Shown here: positions 1-7,971 of the stretch, piece after piece
Position numbering within the stretch: position 1 is the stretch's first letter
Layout of the letters: each line of letters begins with the position of its first letter
Assembly: GCA_902540275.1 (NCBI GenBank)
Contig: CACBMB010000010.1
Coordinates: 1-64,000 of the forward strand
Direction: 5' to 3'
Source of the DNA: an uncultured Pelagibacteraceae bacterium
GTDB lineage: Bacteria > Pseudomonadota > Alphaproteobacteria > Pelagibacterales > Pelagibacteraceae
DNA: 64,000 nucleotides
The notes under the pieces: generated by a model
Database searches by the model: none
The model's input: only the letters and a program-made list of their open reading frames with translations
What the model was told of the DNA's origin: nothing
Program-made: the position numbers and the translations under genes

Positions 1-924
1 TGCTTTAGCTTTTTTCTTTTTGCCTTTTTTATTTTCAGTTTTTTTAGCTTTTTTCTTCTTAGCTTTTTCTGCTTTAGCTTTTTTCTTTTTCTCAGCTCTT
101 TCTTTTTTTATAACTACTTTTTTCTCTTTATCTTTTTTAATATTTTCTTTTATTATTGTTTTAATTTCTTCCTTTTCAAATCCTAAAGCTTTTAATTCTT
201 TTTTAAGTTGTTTTCTTATTTGTTTTCTTTCAGACTTAGTTTCATCAGGCGAAAGTTTTGCAACTCTTAAAGCTTTCATCTTTTTATTAAACTTCTTTAA
301 CTGATTTTTTGAAATTTTCTTAGCTTGACCCGGAGCTTTCCCTTTAGTCATTGAAGTCATGCTATAAGGATTGTCTAATAAAGTTCTTCCAAAACTATTT
401 CCTACAAGAACAGCACCTGGTCTCATACCTAAAGTATTATTTTTACCCGGACCGATTAATAAAGTATCTGTTTTTCCTTTTGAAACTATAGTTTGAAATT
501 CAGTTCCTCTAGAACCTAATGTTCCTTCTGGAACTTCTACTGTTAAGCTATCAGGATTTTTTTTACTAATTAAACCTGAAATAACTTTTAAACTTCCCTG
601 TTTAACACTTGCAACAATTTTTCCATCGTTAGTAGCTGGATCAAATACAAAAGTATCCATAACAACTTCTGAGTCTTCACCAATTGTAAATGTTGATTGA
701 TCTAATAATAAAATTTGTGTTCCTGAACCTGCGGCAGCATAAATTGTTTCATTAAGATAAATTTTATCTCCTGCTTTTAATTCTCTTGTTTCAGTTTTTA
801 CTGTTCCAGAGATTGCTCCAACGATTCCAACAAGTTGTTTTTCAATAGATAGCTCTTCTTGTGCTTTTGCACTAAAGCTTACTAAAAGTAGAAATCCTAC
901 AACTGTTGATATAACTTTTTTCAT
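1..924 (-). CDS. FecR-domain exported protein with lysine-rich tail (partial, runs off left edge)
   Basis: Translating the minus strand from the ATG at 922-924 gives 308 codons without a stop up to the window edge, so the 3' end is missing. Residues 1 to about 20 form a signal peptide (MKKVIS, hydrophobic core, then SAKAQ). Residues about 30-150 resemble a FecR domain: a LNETIYAAAGS stretch, the LLLDQSTFTIGEDSEV strand pair, a KQGSLKVISG element and a PEGTLGSRGTEF element. From about residue 190 the protein becomes Lys/Ala/Glu-rich and probably forms a charged helix. FecR domains of this kind are periplasmic; in many alphaproteobacteria they sit beside TPR/barrel proteins and CHASE2 cyclases, but the next gene is outside the window. 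It follows the TPR-barrel gene by 113 bases in the same direction. The function is not known. Confidence 0.8.
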   Translation of the reverse strand, partial: MKKVISTVVGFLLLVSFSAKAQEELSIEKQLVGIVGAISGTVKTETRELKAGDKIYLNETIYAAAGSGTQILLLDQSTFTIGEDSEVVMDTFVFDPATNDGKIVASVKQGSLKVISGLISKKNPDSLTVEVPEGTLGSRGTEFQTIVSKGKTDTLLIGPGKNNTLGMRPGAVLVGNSFGRTLLDNPYSMTSMTKGKAPGQAKKISKNQLKKFNKKMKALRVAKLSPDETKSERKQIRKQLKKELKALGFEKEEIKTIIKENIKKDKEKKVVIKKERAEKKKKAKAEKAKKKKAKKTENKKGKKKKAKA

Positions 925-1037
925 TTAGAGCAAACTAACAAATTCTAAGGAAAAATAAAATTAAAAAACTCATATTGATCACTGAATTTATAAGGTTTTT
1001 AGGGAAAAAATTGGAAAAATTTAGTTTTGATTAGAAC

Positions 1038-2342
1038 TTAATTTAAGCTAAAAGATCTAGAGAAGCTTAAAGAGAAAGAATCGGCAATATAATCATAATT
1101 TAATATATTCGCTTCTGAGATAACTTTTTCATATGACAAGTTAATGAACAAACTTCTATTAGGATCAAGCGCTGGAAAAATATCACCAATCGCTTTTGTA
1201 AGCATTACATCAAAAGTATTAGTAACATCTGATCTTATTCTATCTGAAGTTACAGTCGTGTCAGGTTTTTTATAATCATTAAAACTATATGAATTTGAGA
1301 CAGCTATATATGCCCAAGGAAAAGCAAAATTTAAGCCAAATCCTACGTCATAAGTTTCGTAATCATTTCCTGCATCTACTTTTGCATCGCTGTCACTATA
1401 ACCTAAGCTTATATTTGTTGTGATTAATTCATTAAAAATAAAGTCATGTGCCAGCGTAAAACTGTGTCCTATGGAATTTGTTTCATCAGCAGTAGTGTCA
1501 GTAGAATTATGATTTCCTTTAGAGTCTGAAAAAGCATAACCGTAACTTATTGAATTTCTCTCACCAACTGAAAAGAAGCTTCCAATACCATACATAAATG
1601 AAAAACTGTCTGCATCCGTTTGATAATCAGATTTGCTTAACATTAAATATGGACTAACACTTTGTCCTAAAAAAACACTATCTAAACCTAAAGTTAATCC
1701 ATAACTTTGATAATCATCGTCAGTTTCTTGATATTGTTCTGACAAACTATGAGATACATTTATTAAAAAAGATGACTCTTCGCCAATCGGTCTTGTTGCA
1801 GTTAAACCAATTCCACCACTTAATGTTCTGTCATGTTTTGCAGAATTAAAACCAACAACACTATCAGACTCACTTTTCATTCTTGTTTTTGAAACACTAT
1901 TAACATTGTCACTAAAAACTGAACCCGCAGAAATATCAGCTGCAAAAGTCCACAGTCCTGGTTCTCTGTCTTTTAACTCAGCTTCAATTTCTTGTAATGT
2001 TTCTAAATCTTCCGGAGTTAAATCTCTTCTTAATTTCATCTCTTCAATTATCGTATTAGCTTTTTCTGGTGAGTCGACTTGAACAAGAACAGATAATAAA
2101 TAAAGTTTTATTTCAGTATTATCTGGATACAACATATTCATTCTCTCAAGTGTTGAAATAGTTTGTTTGAAGTTACCCATCTTTCCTTGTTGTTGGGCAT
2201 ATTTAATATTTAAATCTAGATCATTAGGATTTTGTAAAATCTGCATGTAAGTAATATTTTTTTCTGATGAATACACTGATGTCATCATCAGCAAAAAAAA
2301 CCATGCCACTAATAGTTTTAATTTACTTAAATTAAAAATCAT
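1038..2342 (-). CDS. TPR plus outer-membrane beta-barrel protein
   Basis: The product is about 434 residues with a signal peptide (MIFNLSKLKLLVAWFF and following). A helical TPR-like part with LDLNIKYAQQQGKMGNFKQ and YPDNTEIKLYLL repeats covers roughly residues 30-115. A C-terminal part from about residue 130 is rich in alternating polar/aromatic strands and ends in SFSRSFSLN, as expected for an outer-membrane barrel. The TPR-then-barrel layout recalls Slam/DUF560-type proteins, but I cannot assign the family. I chose the ATG at 2342 because the longer frame, starting at 2378, needs a TTG and puts 12 polar residues before the signal peptide. It lies 60 bases downstream of the Amt-phosphatase gene, so it is probably co-transcribed with that gene and the pilins. 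Its partner is probably the FecR protein downstream. Confidence 0.7.
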   Translation of the reverse strand: MIFNLSKLKLLVAWFFLLMMTSVYSSEKNITYMQILQNPNDLDLNIKYAQQQGKMGNFKQTISTLERMNMLYPDNTEIKLYLLSVLVQVDSPEKANTIIEEMKLRRDLTPEDLETLQEIEAELKDREPGLWTFAADISAGSVFSDNVNSVSKTRMKSESDSVVGFNSAKHDRTLSGGIGLTATRPIGEESSFLINVSHSLSEQYQETDDDYQSYGLTLGLDSVFLGQSVSPYLMLSKSDYQTDADSFSFMYGIGSFFSVGERNSISYGYAFSDSKGNHNSTDTTADETNSIGHSFTLAHDFIFNELITTNISLGYSDSDAKVDAGNDYETYDVGFGLNFAFPWAYIAVSNSYSFNDYKKPDTTVTSDRIRSDVTNTFDVMLTKAIGDIFPALDPNRSLFINLSYEKVISEANILNYDYIADSFSLSFSRSFSLN

Positions 2343-2402
2343 AAAAGTGGAAGATATTGTGAATCTATTATTTTTCAATTAATTAATTTTTTTAAAAATG
2401 TA

Positions 2403-4544
2403 TTATTTTCCAATGCTTATCAACGTTAGGTCATCCGTTAGTTTTCGATTTTTACTATTTTTTACAACAGAGTTGGTAATATCATCTAATTGTTTAATAA
2501 CATTTGTGCTGAAATTTTCTTCTAAAATGTCTATAGAACCCTCAATTCCTATTTCTTCACCTTCATTGTTTAAACTTTCAGATAATCCATCAGTGAATGC
2601 ATAAAATCTAGAACCATTTAATTTAATCTTATTTACTTTATAAACCTCTTTATTTTTTTGCTTAATGACTCCTAAAGGTGGTGCTGAACTATCAATCTTA
2701 TTATACTTTCCATTATCATCTCTGATAATAGCTGGTTGATGTCCGGCGTTTACCCATCTAATTTCGTCTGAAATTAAATTATATTCTCCAACTATTGATG
2801 TAACAAACATTCCACTAGTTTTTGTATTATTCAAATCATTATTCATATGAAAAACCATTTCATCTGGATCGACTTTTGATTGAGATAAAACCTCAAATAA
2901 TGTTGAAGCTTTTGCCATAACCATACCTGCGTGTATTCCTTTGCCTGCTACATCGGCAATAATAAAGTAGATACTATCATTGTGTGGATAAAAACTAAAA
3001 AAATCTCCAGATACTTCTCTAGCAGCTATATTAACTCCATGAACTGGATAATTTTTTAAATTTCTTTTTGGTAAAAAATTTTCCTGAACTTTTACAGCAA
3101 GCTTTACCTCTTTGGATATTCTCTCACGCCACTTATTTTTTTCTTCCTCACTAGTTTCGAGTTTGCTCATTAATTTATTATAATAAAGTCCAATTATCCC
3201 ACCTGCTGTAAATGGATCTTGTGGTCCTCTAATTTTTAAATCACCTGACTCAGATTGTTTGTCTAAAATTGAAATTAAATCATGCTCTATAGAAACAGCA
3301 TTATGTTCAGCTATATTTAATCCAAGTTCTTCTTGTACAGGACTTACCCTTAATGGATAAAATTTATTAAACAGATTTAAAATTACAAATGAAGAAATAA
3401 ATGTAAATGCACCAATACTTAACACACCAATAAACTGAACTTTAATTTGTGAAAATCTATCTAGACCTGTATCTAAAATACTTAAGTCACTAAAAAAACC
3501 TACTGCTAAAGTTCCCCATATTCCCGCAGCCAAATGTACAGGCACAGCTCCAACAACATCATCTATTTCATATCTATTTAGAACTTCATTAACAGCAATT
3601 GCAATAATCGCTCCAATGATACCAACAAAAATAGAAATTACTGATGTCATTGAATTACACCCAGCTGTTATTGCAACTAATCCGGCTAAAGGTCCTAATA
3701 TAATGTGAAATGGATCAGGTTTTTTATATCTAATGTATGAAATACCCAAACCAGTTAGTAAACCAAATGCAGCAGCTAAGAAAGTATTTATTAAAATTAA
3801 TGGGACAACCTCGTCCATTGCACCATTACTACCACCATTAAAACCAAACCAACCAAACCACAAAATTAGTGTACCCAAAACAGCAAGAGGGAAACTAGAG
3901 CCAGTAAATTTTCCTTTATTTGCATCCGAATATTTTCCTATTCTTGGGCCTAAAATTATTACAGCTGCTAATGCAATCCATCCGCCAACTGAATGGACAA
4001 TTGTACTTCCTGCAAAATCTACAAAACCTAAATTTGAAAGCCATCCAGTAGAGTTAGTAGCATTTAACAATTGCTGAGCTGTATCATATTTTGATAGATA
4101 ACTTGAGGACCATGCCCAATGACCCACTATAGGATAAATAATTCCTGTTGCTAAAACTGTCATTATTAAATAACCATTAAATTTCATTCTTTCAGCAACA
4201 GCACCTGAAATTATAGTTGCAGCAGTTGCAACAAACATCGCTTGGAAAACAAAATACGTCATGTACTCAGCTTTATCTGTTTTGAAAAAAAATAAGTCGG
4301 TTCCAAAAAAACCATTATAAGAAGTACCAAACATCAAACCGAAACCAAAAATCCAAAAGATGACTACTGATACACCAAAGTCTGCAGCGTTTTTTAATGC
4401 AACATTGATGCTGTTTTTGTGTCTAGATAATCCTGTTTCCATACACATAAAACCTGCTTGCATAATAAAAACTAAAATTGCACAATCAATAACCCATAAA
4501 GTGTCGATATTACTTGTAAGGATATCTATTACTTCTTGGGACAT
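2403..4544 (-). CDS. Ammonium transporter fused to SpoIIE/PP2C-type serine phosphatase
   Basis: This 713-residue protein has two parts. Residues 1 to about 400 are a complete Amt/MEP/Rh channel: the two pore histidines are at 184 (TIVHSVGG) and 337 (VPVHLAAG), the outer-gate phenylalanine region is FVFQAMFVATAAT near 98-110, and the typical Amt tail GLNIAEHNAVSIEHDL is near 408-423. Residues about 455-490 look like a signalling coiled coil. Residues about 485-713 are a SpoIIE/RsbU-type phosphatase with metal-binding aspartates in VSGDFF (D514), DVAGKG (D531), TDGLSE (D652) and DDLTLI (D705). Every catalytic motif is present, so it should be active. Inference: ammonium binding or transport controls cytoplasmic dephosphorylation of the STAS proteins encoded at 5705-6285. 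The gene sits 42 bases after the second pilin gene in the same direction. Amt domains fused to histidine kinases or GGDEF domains are known; this fusion is less familiar to me. Confidence 0.93.
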   Translation of the reverse strand: MSQEVIDILTSNIDTLWVIDCAILVFIMQAGFMCMETGLSRHKNSINVALKNAADFGVSVVIFWIFGFGLMFGTSYNGFFGTDLFFFKTDKAEYMTYFVFQAMFVATAATIISGAVAERMKFNGYLIMTVLATGIIYPIVGHWAWSSSYLSKYDTAQQLLNATNSTGWLSNLGFVDFAGSTIVHSVGGWIALAAVIILGPRIGKYSDANKGKFTGSSFPLAVLGTLILWFGWFGFNGGSNGAMDEVVPLILINTFLAAAFGLLTGLGISYIRYKKPDPFHIILGPLAGLVAITAGCNSMTSVISIFVGIIGAIIAIAVNEVLNRYEIDDVVGAVPVHLAAGIWGTLAVGFFSDLSILDTGLDRFSQIKVQFIGVLSIGAFTFISSFVILNLFNKFYPLRVSPVQEELGLNIAEHNAVSIEHDLISILDKQSESGDLKIRGPQDPFTAGGIIGLYYNKLMSKLETSEEEKNKWRERISKEVKLAVKVQENFLPKRNLKNYPVHGVNIAAREVSGDFFSFYPHNDSIYFIIADVAGKGIHAGMVMAKASTLFEVLSQSKVDPDEMVFHMNNDLNNTKTSGMFVTSIVGEYNLISDEIRWVNAGHQPAIIRDDNGKYNKIDSSAPPLGVIKQKNKEVYKVNKIKLNGSRFYAFTDGLSESLNNEGEEIGIEGSIDILEENFSTNVIKQLDDITNSVVKNSKNRKLTDDLTLISIGK

Positions 4545-4586
4545 TATCTAAAAATCTTATTTTGGATTAAAAAATTATTAGTAACT

Positions 4587-5030
4587 TTAACACTCGTCGC
4601 TTTCTTCAAGTTCTCCTTGGCGAGGCATAGTAAGAGTACAATCTCCTTTTACTGCAACTACATTAAAACTGCTACTACCGTCCTCTTCCGTAGTTGACTC
4701 AATACACATTTCATATCTTATATCATCAGCTATAATATCATCACCACCAAACAAGGCCCCATTGATTTCATCGCTAGATGATCCATCCTCTAAACTTTCT
4801 GTGCTGCAACCATTAATATAATAACTTGAAGAATTTGAGTACTCTTCAGTTTGTGCAAGCATAATTTGTTTCATTATATTGATTGCAGATTTTTTTTGTG
4901 TTCCAGAAACATATCCGTTGTAAGACAATGTTCCAACAGCTGATAAAATACCTAAAATAGCAACAACAACAAGAAGCTCGACCAGGGAAAAACCTGGCGA
5001 GCTTCTAATTTTTTTTTGAATTACTTTCAA
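4587..5030 (-). CDS. Type IV prepilin, minor or second pilin
   Basis: The 147-residue product has a class III signal with cleavage expected after Gly13 (SSPG|FSLVE), Glu at mature position 5, and the hydrophobic N-terminal helix LLVVVAILGILSAVG. The C-terminal domain has four cysteines, including the last residue, which could form disulfides. The start is unusual: the only start codon between the upstream in-frame stop and the pilin motif is TTG at 5028-5030, preceded directly by AGG. It lies 10 bases after the stop of the larger pilin, so translation may depend on coupling, which would keep its amount below that of the main pilin. It is best read as a minor pilin; PilE-like or PilA-like assignment is not possible from sequence alone. 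Confidence 0.85.
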   Translation of the reverse strand: MKVIQKKIRSSPGFSLVELLVVVAILGILSAVGTLSYNGYVSGTQKKSAINIMKQIMLAQTEEYSNSSSYYINGCSTESLEDGSSSDEINGALFGGDDIIADDIRYEMCIESTTEEDGSSSFNVVAVKGDCTLTMPRQGELEESDEC

Positions 5031-5040
5031 CCTAGATATT

Positions 5041-5541
5041 TTAGTCTAGCTTAACAGCATTTTCTAAAGAAACTTCTGCTGCTGTATCTTTATCCTCATC
5101 CTCACTGTCAGTAGCCTCATACTGTGTTGTAACAGTTATTTCAGTGTTACCTGCTTTAGTCATAACTGTATAGCCTACTCCAGATGATGCACCTTCTGAA
5201 TCACCATCAATAACTGCATCATTTGAAGGTGAAGCTGGATTTTTAAAATCAGCTAAAGCTAACGCAGCTGCAGTAATTGCAGGTGTCGCTCTGTCTGAAA
5301 CTGTTGCGGCAACATCATCGCAATCTAAATTACTATCCATTGCGTCTTCGGCACCAGTGTTACATTTTTGAATTTCAGCAGCTATGTATTTAACTACTGA
5401 TGCATGATTTGATTTAGCAGCACCTATTTGTGCACTTGTTGTATAACCATTATAGGCAACAACTCCTACGGCTGCTAAGATACCAATTATAGCTACAACA
5501 ACTAATAGCTCAATTAGTGTAAAACCCTTGTTATTTTTCAT
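5041..5541 (-). CDS. pilA: Type IV pilin, probable major subunit
   Basis: The 166-residue product starts MKNNKG|FTLIELLVVVAIIGILAAVGVVAYNGY, with cleavage after Gly6 and the invariant Glu at mature position 5. The C-terminal part is acidic and small-residue rich and has one Cys pair (Cys near 58 and 69), shorter than the usual disulfide loop. A good ribosome-binding site (GAGGAAC, about 5 bases before the ATG) is stronger than at most genes here, which fits a highly expressed subunit. It is the first gene of a minus-strand set that continues into the second pilin and the Amt-phosphatase gene. The upstream 163-base region is shared with the divergent STAS genes. Which pilin is the main one is inferred from its position and ribosome-binding site. 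Confidence 0.85.
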   Translation of the reverse strand: MKNNKGFTLIELLVVVAIIGILAAVGVVAYNGYTTSAQIGAAKSNHASVVKYIAAEIQKCNTGAEDAMDSNLDCDDVAATVSDRATPAITAAALALADFKNPASPSNDAVIDGDSEGASSGVGYTVMTKAGNTEITVTTQYEATDSEDEDKDTAAEVSLENAVKLD

Positions 5542-5639
5542 ATGTTCCTCTTATAAATTAATTTATATGCAAAAATGTATAATAATTCTTAATGATGTAA
5601 ACTGAAAAAAACACTTATTTTATATTAAAATAGTAGAAG

Positions 5640-5669
5640 TTGCTCATAATGGGTTTAATTTTATGGTAT
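5640..5669 (+). promoter_or_regulatory. Possible promoter for the STAS-STAS-kinase genes
   Basis: TTGCTC at 5640-5645, a 16-base spacer and TATGGT at 5662-5667 form a weak sigma70-like pair 36 bases upstream of the first STAS ATG. The CTCATAATGG at 5643-5652 is close to a CTCAATATGG motif seen in two other pilus intergenic regions. The region 5542-5704 is shared by divergent genes and holds no other gene that I can see. Confidence 0.3.
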
Positions 5670-5704
5670 TTTTTGTTATTAGCTAAAATATAAAGAGTAT
5701 ATTT

Positions 5705-5989
5705 ATGAAATATAAAGTCACCGAAGATAATAATGTAAGCACAGTTTTTTTAAATGGTGAAATTGATATGGAAATAGCAGACAGTGTAAGAGAGGTAGTT
5801 TTTCCACTAATTGATGCAGGTAAAGAAGTTCATTTAAATTTAAAAGATGTTCAGTACATGGATTCTTCGGGTATATCTGTGATTATAGAGAGTAATCAAA
5901 GGGCAAAAACTAAAAATACTAAAGTTGAGCTTAAAGAAGTTAGTCAACCCGTAGAAAAAGTTTTAGCAATGGCAAGGAAATTTTTATGA
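5705..5989 (+). CDS. STAS-domain anti-sigma-factor antagonist-like protein 1
   Basis: This is a single-domain STAS protein of 94 residues, the usual size of SpoIIAA/RsbV. The conserved loop YMDSSGISV places the predicted phosphorylated serine at Ser54 (the first Ser of DSSG). It begins with the VFLNGEIDM strand typical of the family. In partner switching the unphosphorylated form binds an RsbW-type kinase and releases that kinase's other partner, and SpoIIE-type phosphatases reactivate it. The gene overlaps the next STAS gene by an ATGA junction, and the kinase-like gene follows, so all three should be made together. Its likely reactivating enzymes are the Amt-phosphatase (2403) and the GAF-phosphatase (15815). 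No sigma factor is encoded nearby. Confidence 0.92.
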   Translation: MKYKVTEDNNVSTVFLNGEIDMEIADSVREVVFPLIDAGKEVHLNLKDVQYMDSSGISVIIESNQRAKTKNTKVELKEVSQPVEKVLAMARKFL

Positions 5990-6285
5990 CATATAAAGTT
6001 ACAGAAGAAGGTGATACTAGCACCGTTTTTTTAGATGGTGAAATAGATATGGATAAAACTGAAGGTGCAAAAGAAGTTATCTTCCCATTAATTGATGCAG
6101 GAAAAAATGTTAATTTGAATTTAAGCAACGTTCAATACATGGACTCTTCAGGGATCTCGGTTTTAATTGAAAGTCATCAAAAAGCATTAGAGAAAGGAAC
6201 AAAACTTATTGTTAAAGATGTAAGTAAATCTGTTCTAAAAGTAATCATGATGGCTAAATTAGAGCAAATATTAAATTTGGAATAA
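5986..6285 (+). CDS. STAS-domain anti-sigma-factor antagonist-like protein 2
   Basis: This 99-residue STAS protein is a tandem paralogue of the preceding gene. The first 60 residues align without gaps and the YMDSSGISV loop is at the same position (predicted phospho-Ser54). The C-terminal helix differs (LKVIMMAKLEQIL instead of VEKVLAMARKFL), which is where STAS proteins often contact partners, so the two copies may have different partners. It starts within the stop of the first copy (ATGA), giving translational coupling. The kinase-like gene starts 8 bases after its stop. The duplication looks old, because third positions and many residues have diverged. Confidence 0.92.
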   Translation: MTYKVTEEGDTSTVFLDGEIDMDKTEGAKEVIFPLIDAGKNVNLNLSNVQYMDSSGISVLIESHQKALEKGTKLIVKDVSKSVLKVIMMAKLEQILNLE

Positions 6286-6293
6286 ATTTTTTT

Positions 6294-6731
6294 ATGAGTG
6301 GATCATCTACAGCTCAAATAAATCATAATGAAAAAAAAGCATTTTTGGTAAAAACTTCTAGCTTAAAAGATGTAAGAACTTTTTGTAGAGAAGTATTTGA
6401 AAAACTTGAAATCGACCCAAGCCTTAAAGATGAATTAGTTTTAGCGATCGCAGAAGCTGCACAAAATATTGTTAAACATGCATACAAAGATAAACCTGAC
6501 TCAAATGATATTATGGTTGTTGAAGTCAGTTGTATGAATAATGAATTGAAAATTGCTTTTTATGATAGAGGAACTCCAGTAGATCCTCAAAAAGTTAAAC
6601 ATCGAGAATTAGATAATGTTAAACCAGGTGGTTTAGGAACTTTTTTTATTCAAGAAATAATGGATGCTGTTGAATTTAAAGATGGAAAAAAGCCTTGGAT
6701 CAACCATCTAGTTTTAACTAAACAATTGTAA
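6294..6731 (+). CDS. RsbW/SpoIIAB-like ATP-binding protein (anti-sigma factor or serine kinase)
   Basis: This 145-residue protein has a GHKL/HATPase_c fold of the anti-sigma-kinase type. The N box is EAAQNIVKHAY, with Glu54 and Asn58; the G1 box is DRGTP, with Asp91; and the G2 loop is PGGLGTFFI, with Gly112-Gly115. The size and lack of extra domains match RsbW/SpoIIAB/BtrW kinases, which phosphorylate the serine of a partner STAS protein and hold another protein inactive. It is the last gene of the STAS-STAS-kinase set and ends one base from the convergent pilC gene. The target it holds is not in the window and might be a sigma factor elsewhere or, as in some known switches, a non-sigma effector. 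Confidence 0.9.
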   Translation: MSGSSTAQINHNEKKAFLVKTSSLKDVRTFCREVFEKLEIDPSLKDELVLAIAEAAQNIVKHAYKDKPDSNDIMVVEVSCMNNELKIAFYDRGTPVDPQKVKHRELDNVKPGGLGTFFIQEIMDAVEFKDGKKPWINHLVLTKQL

Positions 6732-6732
6732 A

Positions 6733-7968
6733 TTAACCAATTAATGCACCAACGTTAAATATTGGTGAATACATCGCTATCATTAATCCACCAATCATTA
6801 CACCCATAAATACAATCATGATAGGTTCTATTAAACTAGACATGTTATCTACTGTTGTATCAAACTCTTCTTCATAATACATAGCAACAGAATTGAACAT
6901 CTCATCTAATTGACCAGTTTGTTCTCCAACAGAAATTAATTGGCTAAAAGTTGGTGGGAATAATGGTTCTTTTAAAAAAAGTTTTGTAAGTGTGTCTCCT
7001 GAAAAAACTCCTTTTTTAACATTTTCAATTGCATCAGTTATAACATCATTATTACTGACAGATTTTGCAATCTCTAAACTTTCAAGAAGATTAACACCTG
7101 CTGCACTTAAGTTACCTAATATAAGTGATATTCTAGCTAACATTGATTTTAAAATCATTTCACCAAACACTGGAAGTTTTAAGACTTGTTTATGCCATCT
7201 AAATCGCAGAGCAGCGTTTTTCTTTATGACGTATCTAAAACCTAACACAAGACCTATTCCACCAAATAAAATTATTTTTCCACCAGTCCCTCTTAAAAAA
7301 TCACTCATTGCCATAATTGTTGCTGTTGCAGCAGGAAGGTCCAAACCCATACCCTCATACATTTTAGCAAAAACAGGAACCACTTTAACTAACATGAACG
7401 CACTTACAGTAATAGCAACTGTAAACATAATCATTGGATACATAAGTGCAGATTTTATCTTTTTTTTAATTTTTTCTTTTTTTTCTAAAGAGTCGACAAT
7501 TTTCAGTAAAAATACATCTAATTTACCGCTGGCTTCTCCAGCTTTAATTAAATTTATATAGACATTGTCAAACTGATCAGGAAACTTCTCAAAACACTTT
7601 GATAAACTCACACCACCTTCAAGGCTTTTTCGAATGTCTTCGACAATCTCTTTAATTCCATCATTTTCAAGTTGATCCCTTAACATGGCAAGAACTTGTA
7701 ATATTGGTAATCCAGCCTTAACCATTGTCGCAAATTGCTTAGAAAATATTAAAACATCCTCAACTTTAGGCTTTTTTTTCCTATTAAATAAAGAAAAGCT
7801 ACTTTTCTTTTTGTTTGTATCAGCTTTTTTTTTCTTAGATTTAATAATATTTGTAATGATTATTTTCTTCTCTTTTAAAAGATGTGAAGCCTCATCAATA
7901 TTCAACGCTTCGATATCACCTTCAACGTACTTCCCGTCCGTAATACCTTTGTATGTGAAAGCTTCCAT
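6733..7968 (-). CDS. pilC: Type IV pilus inner-membrane platform protein PilC/MshG
   Basis: At 411 residues this has the normal length for the GspF/PilC family. The N-terminal about 60 residues carry the small AFTYKGI.DGKYVEGDIEA domain. Two GspF repeats follow, each with the typical motifs (FSKQFATMVKAGLPILQVL near residue 90, ARISLILGNLSAAGVNLLESL near 290) and three long hydrophobic segments. The last one ends in IEPIMIVFMGVMIGGLMIAMYSPIF. PilC sits in the inner membrane, binds the PilB and PilT motors and turns to add or remove pilins. A lysine-rich stretch (KSKKKKADTNKKKSSF) lies between the small domain and the first repeat. The gene follows pilB by 3 bases and ends the assembly operon. 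Confidence 0.95.
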   Translation of the reverse strand: MEAFTYKGITDGKYVEGDIEALNIDEASHLLKEKKIIITNIIKSKKKKADTNKKKSSFSLFNRKKKPKVEDVLIFSKQFATMVKAGLPILQVLAMLRDQLENDGIKEIVEDIRKSLEGGVSLSKCFEKFPDQFDNVYINLIKAGEASGKLDVFLLKIVDSLEKKEKIKKKIKSALMYPMIMFTVAITVSAFMLVKVVPVFAKMYEGMGLDLPAATATIMAMSDFLRGTGGKIILFGGIGLVLGFRYVIKKNAALRFRWHKQVLKLPVFGEMILKSMLARISLILGNLSAAGVNLLESLEIAKSVSNNDVITDAIENVKKGVFSGDTLTKLFLKEPLFPPTFSQLISVGEQTGQLDEMFNSVAMYYEEEFDTTVDNMSSLIEPIMIVFMGVMIGGLMIAMYSPIFNVGALIG

Positions 7969-7971
7969 TTA

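Noticed and set aside
20..304. Hydrophobic Phe/Ser/Leu-rich plus-strand frame
   Set aside because: It is the complement of the Lys/Ala/Glu-rich tail of the FecR protein and has no independent support.
2343..2402. Terminator between the Amt-phosphatase and TPR-barrel genes
   Set aside because: The gap is A/T-rich but I could not find a stem of useful length.
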